Assembly: GCF_014639155.1 (NCBI RefSeq)
Contig: NZ_BMFT01000004.1
Location: 248,001 to 312,000, forward strand
Reading direction: 5' to 3'
Length of the DNA: 64,000 nt
DNA from: Paenibacillus segetis
GTDB taxonomy: Bacteria > Bacillota > Bacilli > Paenibacillales > Paenibacillaceae
Of the stretch, positions 8,143 through 15,637 are shown piece after piece. The position numbers were made by a program, and so were the translations under genes. Under the pieces are notes generated by a model. It saw nothing but the letters and a program-made list of their open reading frames with translations. It searched no databases and had not been told where the DNA came from. The stretch's first letter is position 1. Each line of letters begins with the position of its first letter.

Positions 8143-9885
8143 ATGAGAAGAGCTTTAATTAGAAGAGTTAGAGGGTTCAAAAGGACACTTCCGCTTGTGA
8201 TTGTTATTGCTGTTTTCTTAGGTATGCTACCATCTATGGCTTTTGCAGCGGATCGAGGTGCCTGGGCACCAAATGTATCATATGCTTTAAATGATACGGT
8301 TACGTATGGTGGGAATACGTATAAAGATATTCAGCCTCACACCTCTCTTCTTGGCTGGGAGCCGCCGAATGTACCTGCGCTCTGGGTGCTAGTCCAAGGG
8401 GGAGGGGGTAATGATATCTTGCCACCTTCCGCGCCTACTAATTTGCATGCAACGGGTACTACAACATCTAGCGTGAGCTTGGCTTGGGATGCATCGACCG
8501 ATAATGTCGGAGTTACAGGTTACGATGTGTATCAAGGAACGACCCTGCTAGGGACTGTCTCAGGAAGCACACTCAACTATACAAATTCAGGGCTTAGTGC
8601 TAACACGACCTATACGTATAAGGTTACTGCCAAGGATGCTGCAGGTAACATATCCGGCTATAGCAATCAAATTAGCGTAACCACAGACCCTATTTCGGGA
8701 GGTGATTTACTACCTCCAACGGTTCCTACTAATGTTACTGTAAGCTCAACGACTTCTTCCAGTATTTCATTATCTTGGACCGCGTCAACGGATAATGTTG
8801 CAGTCACCGGATATAACGTCTATCAAGGCTCGACGTTAGCACTTACGGTAACGGGTACAACAGCTACCATCACGGGGCTTGCAGCTAGTACAACTTACTC
8901 CTTTACGGTTGTAGCCAAGGATGCTGCCGGCAATGTTTCCGCTGCAAGTACAGCTGTCAGTGGAACAACTACGGGCGGTGGCGGGAACTTACCGAAGCAC
9001 GTTCTTACTGGATACTGGCATAACTTCATTAATAACTCGTCTAACATAAAAGTAAGCGACATCCCAAGCCAATACGATATTATTGTCCTGTCCTTTGCTG
9101 ATATGGATCTAACGAAACCAGGTGGCGTTACCTTTAATGTTGATTCTAAATTATCTACTGCGCTTGGCGGATATAGTAATGCTGATTTGATTAGTGATAT
9201 CCAGGCGAAGCGAGCGCAAGGCAAGAAAGTTATTCTTTCCATCGGGGGGGCTGAAGGTAATATTAACCTGGGCAGCGCAACTCCGAATGTATCCAATTTT
9301 GTTACCAGTATGACAGGTCTCATTAATCAGTTTGGATTAGATGGTATTGATATCGATCTGGAGAGCGGCATGAATGTAGCGAATTTAACATCAGCGGTTC
9401 GTCAGATACAGCAACAATTTGGCCCGAACTTCATCCTGACTATGGCTCCTCAAACGATTGACATGCAAAGTTCAAATACCTCTTATATTCAGCTGTATAA
9501 TAATTTGAAGGACATCACAACGGTTGTGAATGTTCAGTACTACAACTCAGGCTGTATGTTAGGTCGTGACGGACAATGTTATTCCCAAGGCACGATTAAT
9601 TTCCTCACGGCTCTTTCCGATTTGACGCTGCAATGGATTGAACCTTCTCAATTTGGAATCGGTGTTCCCGCCGTTCCTTCTGCAGCCGGCGGAGGTTATG
9701 TTGCACCTAGTGTTGTAAATGATGCATTGAAGTGCTTGGCAACGGGTAGTAACTGTGGAACATATAAACCTGTTGCGAAATACCCGGATATTCGCGGTGC
9801 TATGACATGGTCTATTAACTGGGATAAGACAAGCAATTATAATCTGGCTAATACGATAAAAGCATTCTTAACAACGATGCCTTAA
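8143..9885 (+). CDS. Secreted GH18 chitinase with chitin-binding and two FN3 domains
   Basis: Extracellular endo/exo-chitinase, 580 residues. Domains in order: Sec signal peptide (1-36, cleavage after MAFA or MAFAA); CBM5/12 chitin-binding module (about 37-86, GAWAPNVSYALNDTVTYGG then YKDIQPHTS); two fibronectin type III repeats (about 95-180 and 190-277, each with ASTDNV-VTGY-VYQG); and a GH18 barrel (about 285-578). The catalytic motif DGIDIDLE is intact at 400-407, with E407 as acid/base, and the SIGGAEG strand motif is also present. AGGAGG precedes the ATG by 7 bases. The products would be chitobiose and other GlcNAc oligomers, which the ABC/kinase/GH4 operon on the left could take up. 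Confidence 0.95.
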   Translation: MRRALIRRVRGFKRTLPLVIVIAVFLGMLPSMAFAADRGAWAPNVSYALNDTVTYGGNTYKDIQPHTSLLGWEPPNVPALWVLVQGGGGNDILPPSAPTNLHATGTTTSSVSLAWDASTDNVGVTGYDVYQGTTLLGTVSGSTLNYTNSGLSANTTYTYKVTAKDAAGNISGYSNQISVTTDPISGGDLLPPTVPTNVTVSSTTSSSISLSWTASTDNVAVTGYNVYQGSTLALTVTGTTATITGLAASTTYSFTVVAKDAAGNVSAASTAVSGTTTGGGGNLPKHVLTGYWHNFINNSSNIKVSDIPSQYDIIVLSFADMDLTKPGGVTFNVDSKLSTALGGYSNADLISDIQAKRAQGKKVILSIGGAEGNINLGSATPNVSNFVTSMTGLINQFGLDGIDIDLESGMNVANLTSAVRQIQQQFGPNFILTMAPQTIDMQSSNTSYIQLYNNLKDITTVVNVQYYNSGCMLGRDGQCYSQGTINFLTALSDLTLQWIEPSQFGIGVPAVPSAAGGGYVAPSVVNDALKCLATGSNCGTYKPVAKYPDIRGAMTWSINWDKTSNYNLANTIKAFLTTMP

Positions 9886-9900
9886 GTTAGGCGAAGAGAA

Positions 9901-9945
9901 AAGGGTGTCCTAAGACCGTGAACATGGCTTGGGACACCCTTTTTT
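9901..9945 (+). terminator. Intrinsic terminator of the chitinase gene
   Basis: A 12-bp stem (GGGTGTCCTAAG / CTTGGGACACCC, one G-U pair) with a 13-base loop is followed by six T residues. It ends the single-gene chitinase transcript. Confidence 0.85.
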
Positions 9946-9968
9946 GCGAATGACTTTAATGGCGTGGC

Positions 9969-10784
9969 TTATTTAGATCCTGCCTGAGCTTGCGCCATAT
10001 ATTGACTGAAATCAGCGATACTTGGGTTAGCTATATAATGGCCGCCTTCAACCTGGATGGTTTGTCCTGTGATGAATTTGGATTCATCAGAAGCCAGGAA
10101 TAGGACCGTGTTTCCGATATCATCGGCTTCACCATGATAAGGTAAAGCATTGAATTTCATGAATATATCCAATACCTCCTGCGGCATATTTCGCTTAGCT
10201 GCTGGAGTTAAGATCAGGCCGGGGGCAACACCATTGCAACGAATCTTATCCTTACCGTACTGAGCAGCAATATATCTAGTAAGATTCACAACCGCTGCTT
10301 TGGAAGCGCCGTAAGCAGAACGTAGGGTATCTCCTGCAAACGCCGACATCGATGCCGTATTAATAATAGATCCTCCGCCGGCTTTAATCATATGTGGTAT
10401 TGCATAACGGCTACCTACTAGGACACTCTTGGTATTTACATTCATCAGACGATCCCATTCGTCCAAATCTATATTTACTACATCAAGGTCTTTTTGCAAA
10501 TTGGTTAAGCCTACATTGTTAAATAAAACCGTAACCGTACCGTATTGCGCAACTGTAAAATCTACCGCTGCCTTGATCGAATCCTCTTTCGATGCATCCA
10601 AGAATAAGCCAACCGCTTCCCCGCCTTGGCTTGTAATGTGCGCTGCCGCTTCTTTTGCAGCATCCGTATTAAAGTCCGCAATGACAACCTTAGCGCCTTC
10701 TTTGGCCAATAAAGTAGCAGCTGACAATCCTATACCGGAGGCTCCTCCTGTTACTAAAGCGACTTTACCTTGTACTCGATTCAT
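9969..10784 (-). CDS. Short-chain dehydrogenase/reductase (SDR), classical type
   Basis: NAD(P)-dependent oxidoreductase, 271 residues, slightly longer than the 250-residue norm because of a C-terminal extension (SIADFSQYMAQAQAGSK). The cofactor motif TGGASGIG is at the N-terminus. The adenine-side Asp (VVIADFN) suggests NAD preference. The catalytic Ser (NTASMSAFAG) and YGASK are present, and the conserved SDR ending FITGQTIQVEGGH follows. It is the last gene of a minus-strand trio (SDR, MarR, SDR), 41 bases after the MarR gene. The substrate is unknown; the family covers alcohols, sugars and 3-oxoacyl groups. Confidence 0.85.
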   Translation of the reverse strand: MNRVQGKVALVTGGASGIGLSAATLLAKEGAKVVIADFNTDAAKEAAAHITSQGGEAVGLFLDASKEDSIKAAVDFTVAQYGTVTVLFNNVGLTNLQKDLDVVNIDLDEWDRLMNVNTKSVLVGSRYAIPHMIKAGGGSIINTASMSAFAGDTLRSAYGASKAAVVNLTRYIAAQYGKDKIRCNGVAPGLILTPAAKRNMPQEVLDIFMKFNALPYHGEADDIGNTVLFLASDESKFITGQTIQVEGGHYIANPSIADFSQYMAQAQAGSK

Positions 10785-10825
10785 GATGTAATCTCCTTTG
10801 TTAGTTGTAGATTTAAATGAGCTAT

Positions 10826-11260
10826 CTATTCGTTACGATCATTAATATTAGCTAATAATTTTTCGTGGATTTTTAGATACTGATGTACTTCTTCCTCAGT
10901 AAGTGTCTGAAATAGTCTGACTCTTAATTCCTGACCTTTTTGCTGTGCTTCTTTCAGAACTTCCAGACCTTTGTCAGTGATGGCAAGGAGCACGTTTCGA
11001 CGATCGTCTGTGTTGTATTGCCGTTCGGCAAAGCCTAAACGAATAAGCCGATTTGAAATATGAGTCATTGCTCCTGGGGTATATCCCAGTTTCTTGGCTA
11101 ACATGGTTTGTTTCTGTGGACCCTTATGTTTCAATTCGGATAAGACGATAACTGGAGAAATTCCAATGTTGTGCTCAAAGGAGTTCATCCATTGAATGAT
11201 CACTTCATTCGTAAATAATTCAACCGTATGGATCAGTCTGAAAATATCAGTTTGTTCCAA
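10826..11260 (-). CDS. MarR-family transcriptional regulator
   Basis: Winged-helix regulator, 144 residues, standard MarR length. The recognition region reads KQTMLAKKLGYTPGAMTHISNRLIRLGFAERQ, and the wing includes the family's NTDDRRNVLLAITDKG. Start is TTG at 11260, with AGGAGG 7 bases upstream. It lies between two SDR genes on the same strand, so it probably senses a phenolic, quinone or lipophilic compound handled by these reductases and represses the whole trio. A palindromic AT-rich site before the first gene is the likely operator. Confidence 0.88.
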   Translation of the reverse strand: MEQTDIFRLIHTVELFTNEVIIQWMNSFEHNIGISPVIVLSELKHKGPQKQTMLAKKLGYTPGAMTHISNRLIRLGFAERQYNTDDRRNVLLAITDKGLEVLKEAQQKGQELRVRLFQTLTEEEVHQYLKIHEKLLANINDRNE

Positions 11261-11297
11261 GAATTAACCTCCTATATGGTAAAAATAATACGCCATA

Positions 11298-12053
11298 CTA
11301 TCTAAGTTTAATGGCACCGCCATCAACCATAATTGTCTGTCCTGTAATGTAGTCTGAATCCTCACTTGCCAAGAAGACCGCTACACGTCCAATATCACTT
11401 TCTAGTTCACCCAAACGTCCAAGTGGAATCTTGGATAGCATGGTTCTATAGTATTCAGGTTCTTCTTCTGCCCACTTTTGAACGCCTGGAGAATTGGCAA
11501 TAGGAGAAATCAAATTAACGTTGATTCCAAACGGTCCAAATTCATTAGCTGCTACACGTGTTATGGCACGAATGGCTTCTTTCGCAGCAGCATATGTTGC
11601 TTGACCTACATCGCCATTCAGTCCTGCGCCCGAAGAGAAATTAATGATTTTACCTTTCGTCTCTTTTAAATAGGGCAATGCCGCCTGCATAAGGTAGAAG
11701 GTTGGGTAGAAACCTGTGTTGAAAGATAAGTCGAAGTCTTCTTGTGTAATTTGATCAAATGATTTCATTCTTGACGCATGAGCGTTATTAACTAGAATAT
11801 CCAACTTACCAAAGGTGTCGATGGCCTGTTGTATAATTCCCTGTAGTTTATTATGATCTGCAAGATTAGCTTGTATGAAAATAGATTCCGGTTGGTATAT
11901 CTGCAATTCTTGAATGGATTGTAGACCAACTTCTTCGTTAAGATCCACAATGACCACTTTGGCTCCCTCTTTAACAAAAGCCATGGCCATTCCTTTACCT
12001 ATTCCCGATGCTCCGCCTGTAATAATTGCAACTTTTCCATCCAGTCTATTCAT
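11298..12053 (-). CDS. Short-chain dehydrogenase/reductase (SDR), FabG-like
   Basis: Classical SDR of 251 residues and first gene of the SDR/MarR/SDR unit. It has TGGASGIGKG for cofactor binding, VVIVDLN (an acidic residue favouring NAD), NNAHAS, catalytic Ser in NFSSGAGL and YAAAK, and the ending YITGQTIMVDGGAIKLR. Only moderately similar to the other SDR of the unit, so it is more likely a recruited paralogue than a recent duplicate. A role in detoxifying a carbonyl compound under MarR control is inferred from context only. Confidence 0.85.
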   Translation of the reverse strand: MNRLDGKVAIITGGASGIGKGMAMAFVKEGAKVVIVDLNEEVGLQSIQELQIYQPESIFIQANLADHNKLQGIIQQAIDTFGKLDILVNNAHASRMKSFDQITQEDFDLSFNTGFYPTFYLMQAALPYLKETKGKIINFSSGAGLNGDVGQATYAAAKEAIRAITRVAANEFGPFGINVNLISPIANSPGVQKWAEEEPEYYRTMLSKIPLGRLGELESDIGRVAVFLASEDSDYITGQTIMVDGGAIKLR

Positions 12054-12090
12054 TAAGTAACATCTCCTTCTAGAATTATTTTAACACAAT

Positions 12091-12103
12091 AATATTTAAT
12101 ATT
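12091..12103. promoter_or_regulatory. Candidate MarR operator upstream of the SDR unit
   Basis: AATATT-T-AATATT is a perfect odd-centred palindrome about 40 bases before the SDR start, in an AT-rich promoter region. Its place and symmetry suit MarR autoregulation, but AT-richness lowers the significance. Confidence 0.4.
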
Positions 12104-12217
12104 AAAATACTTAAAATTTAACAATACTTATAAAGGAGCATTCGTTGTCTAGTAGTACTTCTGAGTCACTCACATAATTTACCGATCATTACAATTCAAA
12201 ATGCAATAAGTGAAGTC

Positions 12218-12251
12218 AAAAAAAGCCAAGATCTCTATTGATCTTGGCTTT
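12218..12251 (-). terminator. Terminator of the minus-strand sugar ABC operon
   Basis: A perfect 12-bp stem (AAAGCCAAGATC / GATCTTGGCTTT) with a 6-base loop is flanked on the left by seven A residues, which give a U-tract on the minus strand. It lies 19 bases past the last permease stop. Confidence 0.88.
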
Positions 12252-12270
12252 ACTTGAGTATCTTTCAAAC

Positions 12271-13095
12271 TTATCCTTTTACCGAACCGGCAACGACTCC
12301 GTTAATAATGAACCTTTGCATAAATAAGTAGAATATGACCATTGGAGTAACACCGAGAACCATCATTGGGAAAAAAGCGGTCCAGTCGGTAGAGAACGGT
12401 CCTACGTTTTTGTATACCTCGAGCAGAATCACCGCCTTGGAAGGACTTTGCAGAAATAGAAGAGGGGTCATAAAGTCATTCCAGACCGCTAGTGCATTTA
12501 GAATACACACCGTTGCAATGATTGGCTTTAGTAGTGGGAATACAATGACCCAATAGATACGTAGCTTGCGACACCCGTCTATAGCAGCTGCTTCTTCCAG
12601 CTCAAATGGGATGGTGTTAATAAAGCCCTTAAACAGAAATATAGAGAACGACATATTTATGCAGAAGACACTGACTAATATAACACCTACTAAGGAATTC
12701 ATGACACCTAAACCAGACACGACCTTATACAACGGAATTAATGAAATCTGAAAGGGAACCATGAGTCCAATCATGAATATTCCATAAATTCGTTTATACA
12801 TTTTTTCTGGTCTGCGGGCAATGACATAGGCAGCCATCGATGAAAAGGCTACGAGTAGGGATACAGAACTCACATTAACAATAACGTTGTTTAGAAGTGC
12901 TCGCGGATAATTCATTGCGGTAAAAGCCTTTATATAGTTATCCAGCATAAAGACTTTTGGCAATCCCATCGGGCTCAGGGCGGCCTCCGCTGGTGTCTTG
13001 AATGTTGTGACAAGCAGATAATAGATTGGGATTAGCATGATGACGGCCAGAATAATCAACACAACTTCTAGTAGGATCAGGCTGCGTTTGTTCAT
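12271..13095 (-). CDS. Sugar ABC transporter permease, MalG type
   Basis: CUT1 permease, 274 residues. Signal-anchor helix LILLEVVLIILAVIMLIPIYYLLVT minus its ends opens the protein. The EAA loop (ELEEAAAIDGCRKLRIYWVI) is intact, and the typical FIINGVVAGSVKG ending is present. I take the ATG at 13095, whose ATGA overlaps the upstream permease stop and which has GGAGG 9-10 bases before it; a longer reading from 13113 would lie wholly inside the preceding gene. It is the last gene of the operon controlled by the YesM/YesN pair at 17-20 kb. Confidence 0.92.
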   Translation of the reverse strand: MNKRSLILLEVVLIILAVIMLIPIYYLLVTTFKTPAEAALSPMGLPKVFMLDNYIKAFTAMNYPRALLNNVIVNVSSVSLLVAFSSMAAYVIARRPEKMYKRIYGIFMIGLMVPFQISLIPLYKVVSGLGVMNSLVGVILVSVFCINMSFSIFLFKGFINTIPFELEEAAAIDGCRKLRIYWVIVFPLLKPIIATVCILNALAVWNDFMTPLLFLQSPSKAVILLEVYKNVGPFSTDWTAFFPMMVLGVTPMVIFYLFMQRFIINGVVAGSVKG

Positions 13096-13988
13096 GATAT
13101 TTTCTCCTCCCATTTATTAAAGCTCCATGTGATAGCTTTGGAAACTATTAATACCAGTAGAAAGAAAATCACGCCGAATGCAGCAGCATATGCTGTTCTT
13201 CCTTCAGTGAATCCTCTTCGAATCAACATGGTTGTAATGGTTTCAGTCGCATATCCTGGACCGCCTGAAGTCATGGAGAAGATAATATCAAATACTTTTA
13301 ATCCGCCGATCATACTCATCAGAACGTTAAAAGAAACGGAAGGGTAGAGTAGGGGGAGCGTGACTCTAAAAAATCGGTGCCTAGCATTCGCTCCATCGAT
13401 TTTCGCCGCTTCGTATAAGGATTCATCAATACTTTGGATATTCGCCAAATAAATAACCATGGCCCATCCAGTCCATTGCCATAATTGTGTGAACAAGACG
13501 GAGAACAATGCAAGCTTGGGATTGCCAAGCCAATTGATCGGTTGAAGTCCGAACAACTGTACAAGTTGATTCAACAGACCATGATCAGCAGAAGTCATAA
13601 TGAAAGACCATAGATAACCTACAATTAATACGCTCAGAATCGCTGGAGCAAAAAACACGGTTTTCAATAAATTAGCCGACTTGAGCTTTAACGATAGAGC
13701 AACTGCCAAGGGGATAGCTAATATATTTTGTAAAATGGTCATAACAATTGCATAAATAAATGAATTCTTGACGGCAGCCGTCGTCTGAACGTCATGGAAT
13801 AATCCAACAAAATTCTTAAGGCCAATGAAGCTATAGTTAGGTTTATATACAGACCAGTTCGTTAAACTGTATCCAAAGTTCATCAGTGTCGGCAAAATAA
13901 AAAAGATGCTAAATCCAATAAGTGCTGGTGCAATCATCAGTAAATACACGTAATTATTCCGCAGGGTCTTCGTGAATTCCGGTTTCAT
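13092..13988 (-). CDS. Sugar ABC transporter permease, MalF type
   Basis: CUT1 permease, 298 residues, with six predicted membrane helices. It starts cytoplasmic, then YLLMIAPALIGFSIFFILPT. The EAA loop (ESLYEAAKIDGANARHRFFR) for ATPase contact is intact, and FDIIFSMTSGGPGYATET is the conserved periplasmic signature of MalF-like subunits. AGGAAC-rich ribosome site precedes the ATG. It is coupled by a 4-base overlap to the next permease and lies 70 bases after the binding-protein gene, with a GC-rich hairpin between. Confidence 0.92.
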   Translation of the reverse strand: MKPEFTKTLRNNYVYLLMIAPALIGFSIFFILPTLMNFGYSLTNWSVYKPNYSFIGLKNFVGLFHDVQTTAAVKNSFIYAIVMTILQNILAIPLAVALSLKLKSANLLKTVFFAPAILSVLIVGYLWSFIMTSADHGLLNQLVQLFGLQPINWLGNPKLALFSVLFTQLWQWTGWAMVIYLANIQSIDESLYEAAKIDGANARHRFFRVTLPLLYPSVSFNVLMSMIGGLKVFDIIFSMTSGGPGYATETITTMLIRRGFTEGRTAYAAAFGVIFFLLVLIVSKAITWSFNKWEEKIS

Positions 13989-14011
13989 ATATGTTCCTCC
14001 CCTATGCAGAA

Positions 14012-14030
14012 GGGGGCTGAAATAGCCCCC
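14012..14030 (-). other. Intercistronic hairpin after the binding-protein gene
   Basis: GGGGGCT / AGCCCCC with a 5-base loop lies between the binding-protein stop and the permease start and has no U-tract. Such hairpins commonly stabilise the upstream message so that the binding protein is made in excess. A similar hairpin occurs at 22217-22241. Confidence 0.6.
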
Positions 14031-14058
14031 ATTCCTCCTATATATCTAATCTTCTGCT

Positions 14059-15354
14059 TTACATTGAATCTCTGATTGTCTTTGCTGTTTGATCGGCATC
14101 TTGTAATGCTTGATCTGTAGTTTTCATGCCAGAGAGCACTTCTTGCAGAGCTTTACCATAGCTTTCTACGATTGGATTTCCCCCGAGCCAGTACAACCAA
14201 GGTCCATATACATGACCTGCTTCGAAGGCAGCTGAAGAGTCAGCAAATTCTTCACCTAAATCCACTTCAACACCTTTAACGAAGGAGCTACCTACGTTAT
14301 CTGCGATCAGAGCTTGTTGAGCTTCAGGGGTAGCAGTAACTCGAAGTACTTCTAGTGCAGCTTCCACATTTTTAGAATCTTTGTTGATTGCTAATGCACT
14401 GCCTGGTCCACCAATCATCCAACCTGTTCCTTTTTCAACACCAGGGAACGGGAACATGCCTAGTTCAAGATCTGGATTTTTTTGTTTGATGGTTTCTAAT
14501 GCCCAAGGTCCGGATTGCCACATAGCTGATTTACCGGTTGCAAACTCGTCTAGCGCTTGATCGTAATCCATCCCTAGCATTTTCGAATCCAAATATCCTT
14601 GATCGATAATCTTCTTCCACTCTGTGAGTGCCTTACTCCAGTTGTCCGCGAGTAACACTTCACCAGCATTAAACTTGTCGTCAAAGCCTTTGCTCTCTTG
14701 CTTGGAATAAAACTCATTAAGCACCATACCCATGGATTGTTTCATCATAGGTTCCCAGGATGCGGCTCCCATCGATTGTGGTTTAATCCCTTTATCTTTC
14801 AGCGTTTTATGGATTTGCATCCATTCATCAAATGTTTGCGGTGGGGTTAAGCCGTTTTCTTTAAAGATAGCTTTGTTATAATAAATTCCTTCGAACCAAG
14901 ATTGTAGAGGTGTGGCATAGATTTTATCTTTGAGTGTATAAGCCTGAAATCCTGTGTCTACATAATTGCTGATAAAATCCTGATCTGTAAGATCAAGCAG
15001 ATATCCTGCCGAAGCTAAGAGGGTTGTTTCTCCACCCGTCTCAATGAGATCCGGTCCTTCCTTGGAGGCAAGTTGTGTGTTTAAGACACTATTAAACTGG
15101 TCTAACGCTACAAATTGAAACTCTACTTCAATGTTAGGAAGCTTCTCTTTCAAGAATTCCAAGTACGATTTTCTAATGCTCTCTTGGTTATAGGCCATGA
15201 GGCGAACCTTAACCTTCTTGCCATCCTGTGCCTCGGAATTTGCGGCTGGCTTATTGTTGGAATCTGCAGTTTGGTTCGGTTCTGTCTTTGCGCAACCAGA
15301 AACTACAGAAGTGGCTAATATCGCCGTAAGCAACATCGCAAGTGACTTTTTCAT
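14059..15354 (-). CDS. Extracellular sugar-binding lipoprotein (CUT1, family 1)
   Basis: Substrate-binding lipoprotein, 431 residues. The signal peptide is MKKSLAMLLTAILATSVVSGC with lipobox VSGC, followed by a polar linker. The mature domain shows the family pattern: VKVRLMAYN strand, LASKEGPDLIETGG, IYYNKAIFKENGLTPPQTFDEW, FATGKSAMWQSGPWA and MIGGPGSALAINKDSKN. AGGGG lies before the ATG. It is the first gene of the transporter operon, preceded by a strong cre-like site and separated from the upstream GH31 gene by a terminator, so it has its own promoter. Confidence 0.93.
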   Translation of the reverse strand: MKKSLAMLLTAILATSVVSGCAKTEPNQTADSNNKPAANSEAQDGKKVKVRLMAYNQESIRKSYLEFLKEKLPNIEVEFQFVALDQFNSVLNTQLASKEGPDLIETGGETTLLASAGYLLDLTDQDFISNYVDTGFQAYTLKDKIYATPLQSWFEGIYYNKAIFKENGLTPPQTFDEWMQIHKTLKDKGIKPQSMGAASWEPMMKQSMGMVLNEFYSKQESKGFDDKFNAGEVLLADNWSKALTEWKKIIDQGYLDSKMLGMDYDQALDEFATGKSAMWQSGPWALETIKQKNPDLELGMFPFPGVEKGTGWMIGGPGSALAINKDSKNVEAALEVLRVTATPEAQQALIADNVGSSFVKGVEVDLGEEFADSSAAFEAGHVYGPWLYWLGGNPIVESYGKALQEVLSGMKTTDQALQDADQTAKTIRDSM

Positions 15355-15403
15355 GTGTGACCCCTCCGTATAAATTGTTATATTCTTAATCCTTACACCC
15401 CAA

Positions 15404-15417
15404 TGATAGCGTTTTCT
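15404..15417 (-). promoter_or_regulatory. cre-like catabolite repression site of the transporter operon
   Basis: On the minus strand AGAAAACGCTATCA matches TGWAANCGNTNWCA at 13 of 14 positions. It lies 50 bases before the binding-protein start, a position that fits CcpA blocking transcription of the sugar importer. Confidence 0.7.
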
Positions 15418-15568
15418 TTAAGGACGATGAATCAATAATATTCGTGATCTTTTATCACATTATTATTGTTTTTAGGTCGATTCGATATAGGATTCTAAAG
15501 AAATATTACGATCAGGCATGCTAATGCAAATATATTCTAGCACTATATTACGTTCGGCTGTTTCATAA

Positions 15569-15616
15569 TAAAAAAGCCCACGCATTGGTTGGTCACTAGC
15601 TACCAAGCAATGCGTG
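15569..15616 (-). terminator. Terminator of the GH31 / response regulator / kinase transcript
   Basis: A 15-bp stem with one mismatch (CACGCATTGGTTGGT / ACCAAGCAATGCGTG) and an 8-base loop is flanked on the left by an A-tract (U-tract on the minus strand). It stands between GH31 and the binding-protein gene. Confidence 0.85.
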
Positions 15617-15637
15617 AGCAGATTAAAGATGAATGGT

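Noticed and set aside
8434..8980. Duplicated segment in the chitinase suspected as an assembly artefact
   Set aside because: The two copies are ordinary FN3 repeats, clearly diverged in sequence, as is common in bacterial chitinases.
8895..9323. 142-codon frame opposite the chitinase
   Set aside because: It is antisense to the FN3/GH18 coding region and its composition follows from the codons of the real gene; no ribosome site.
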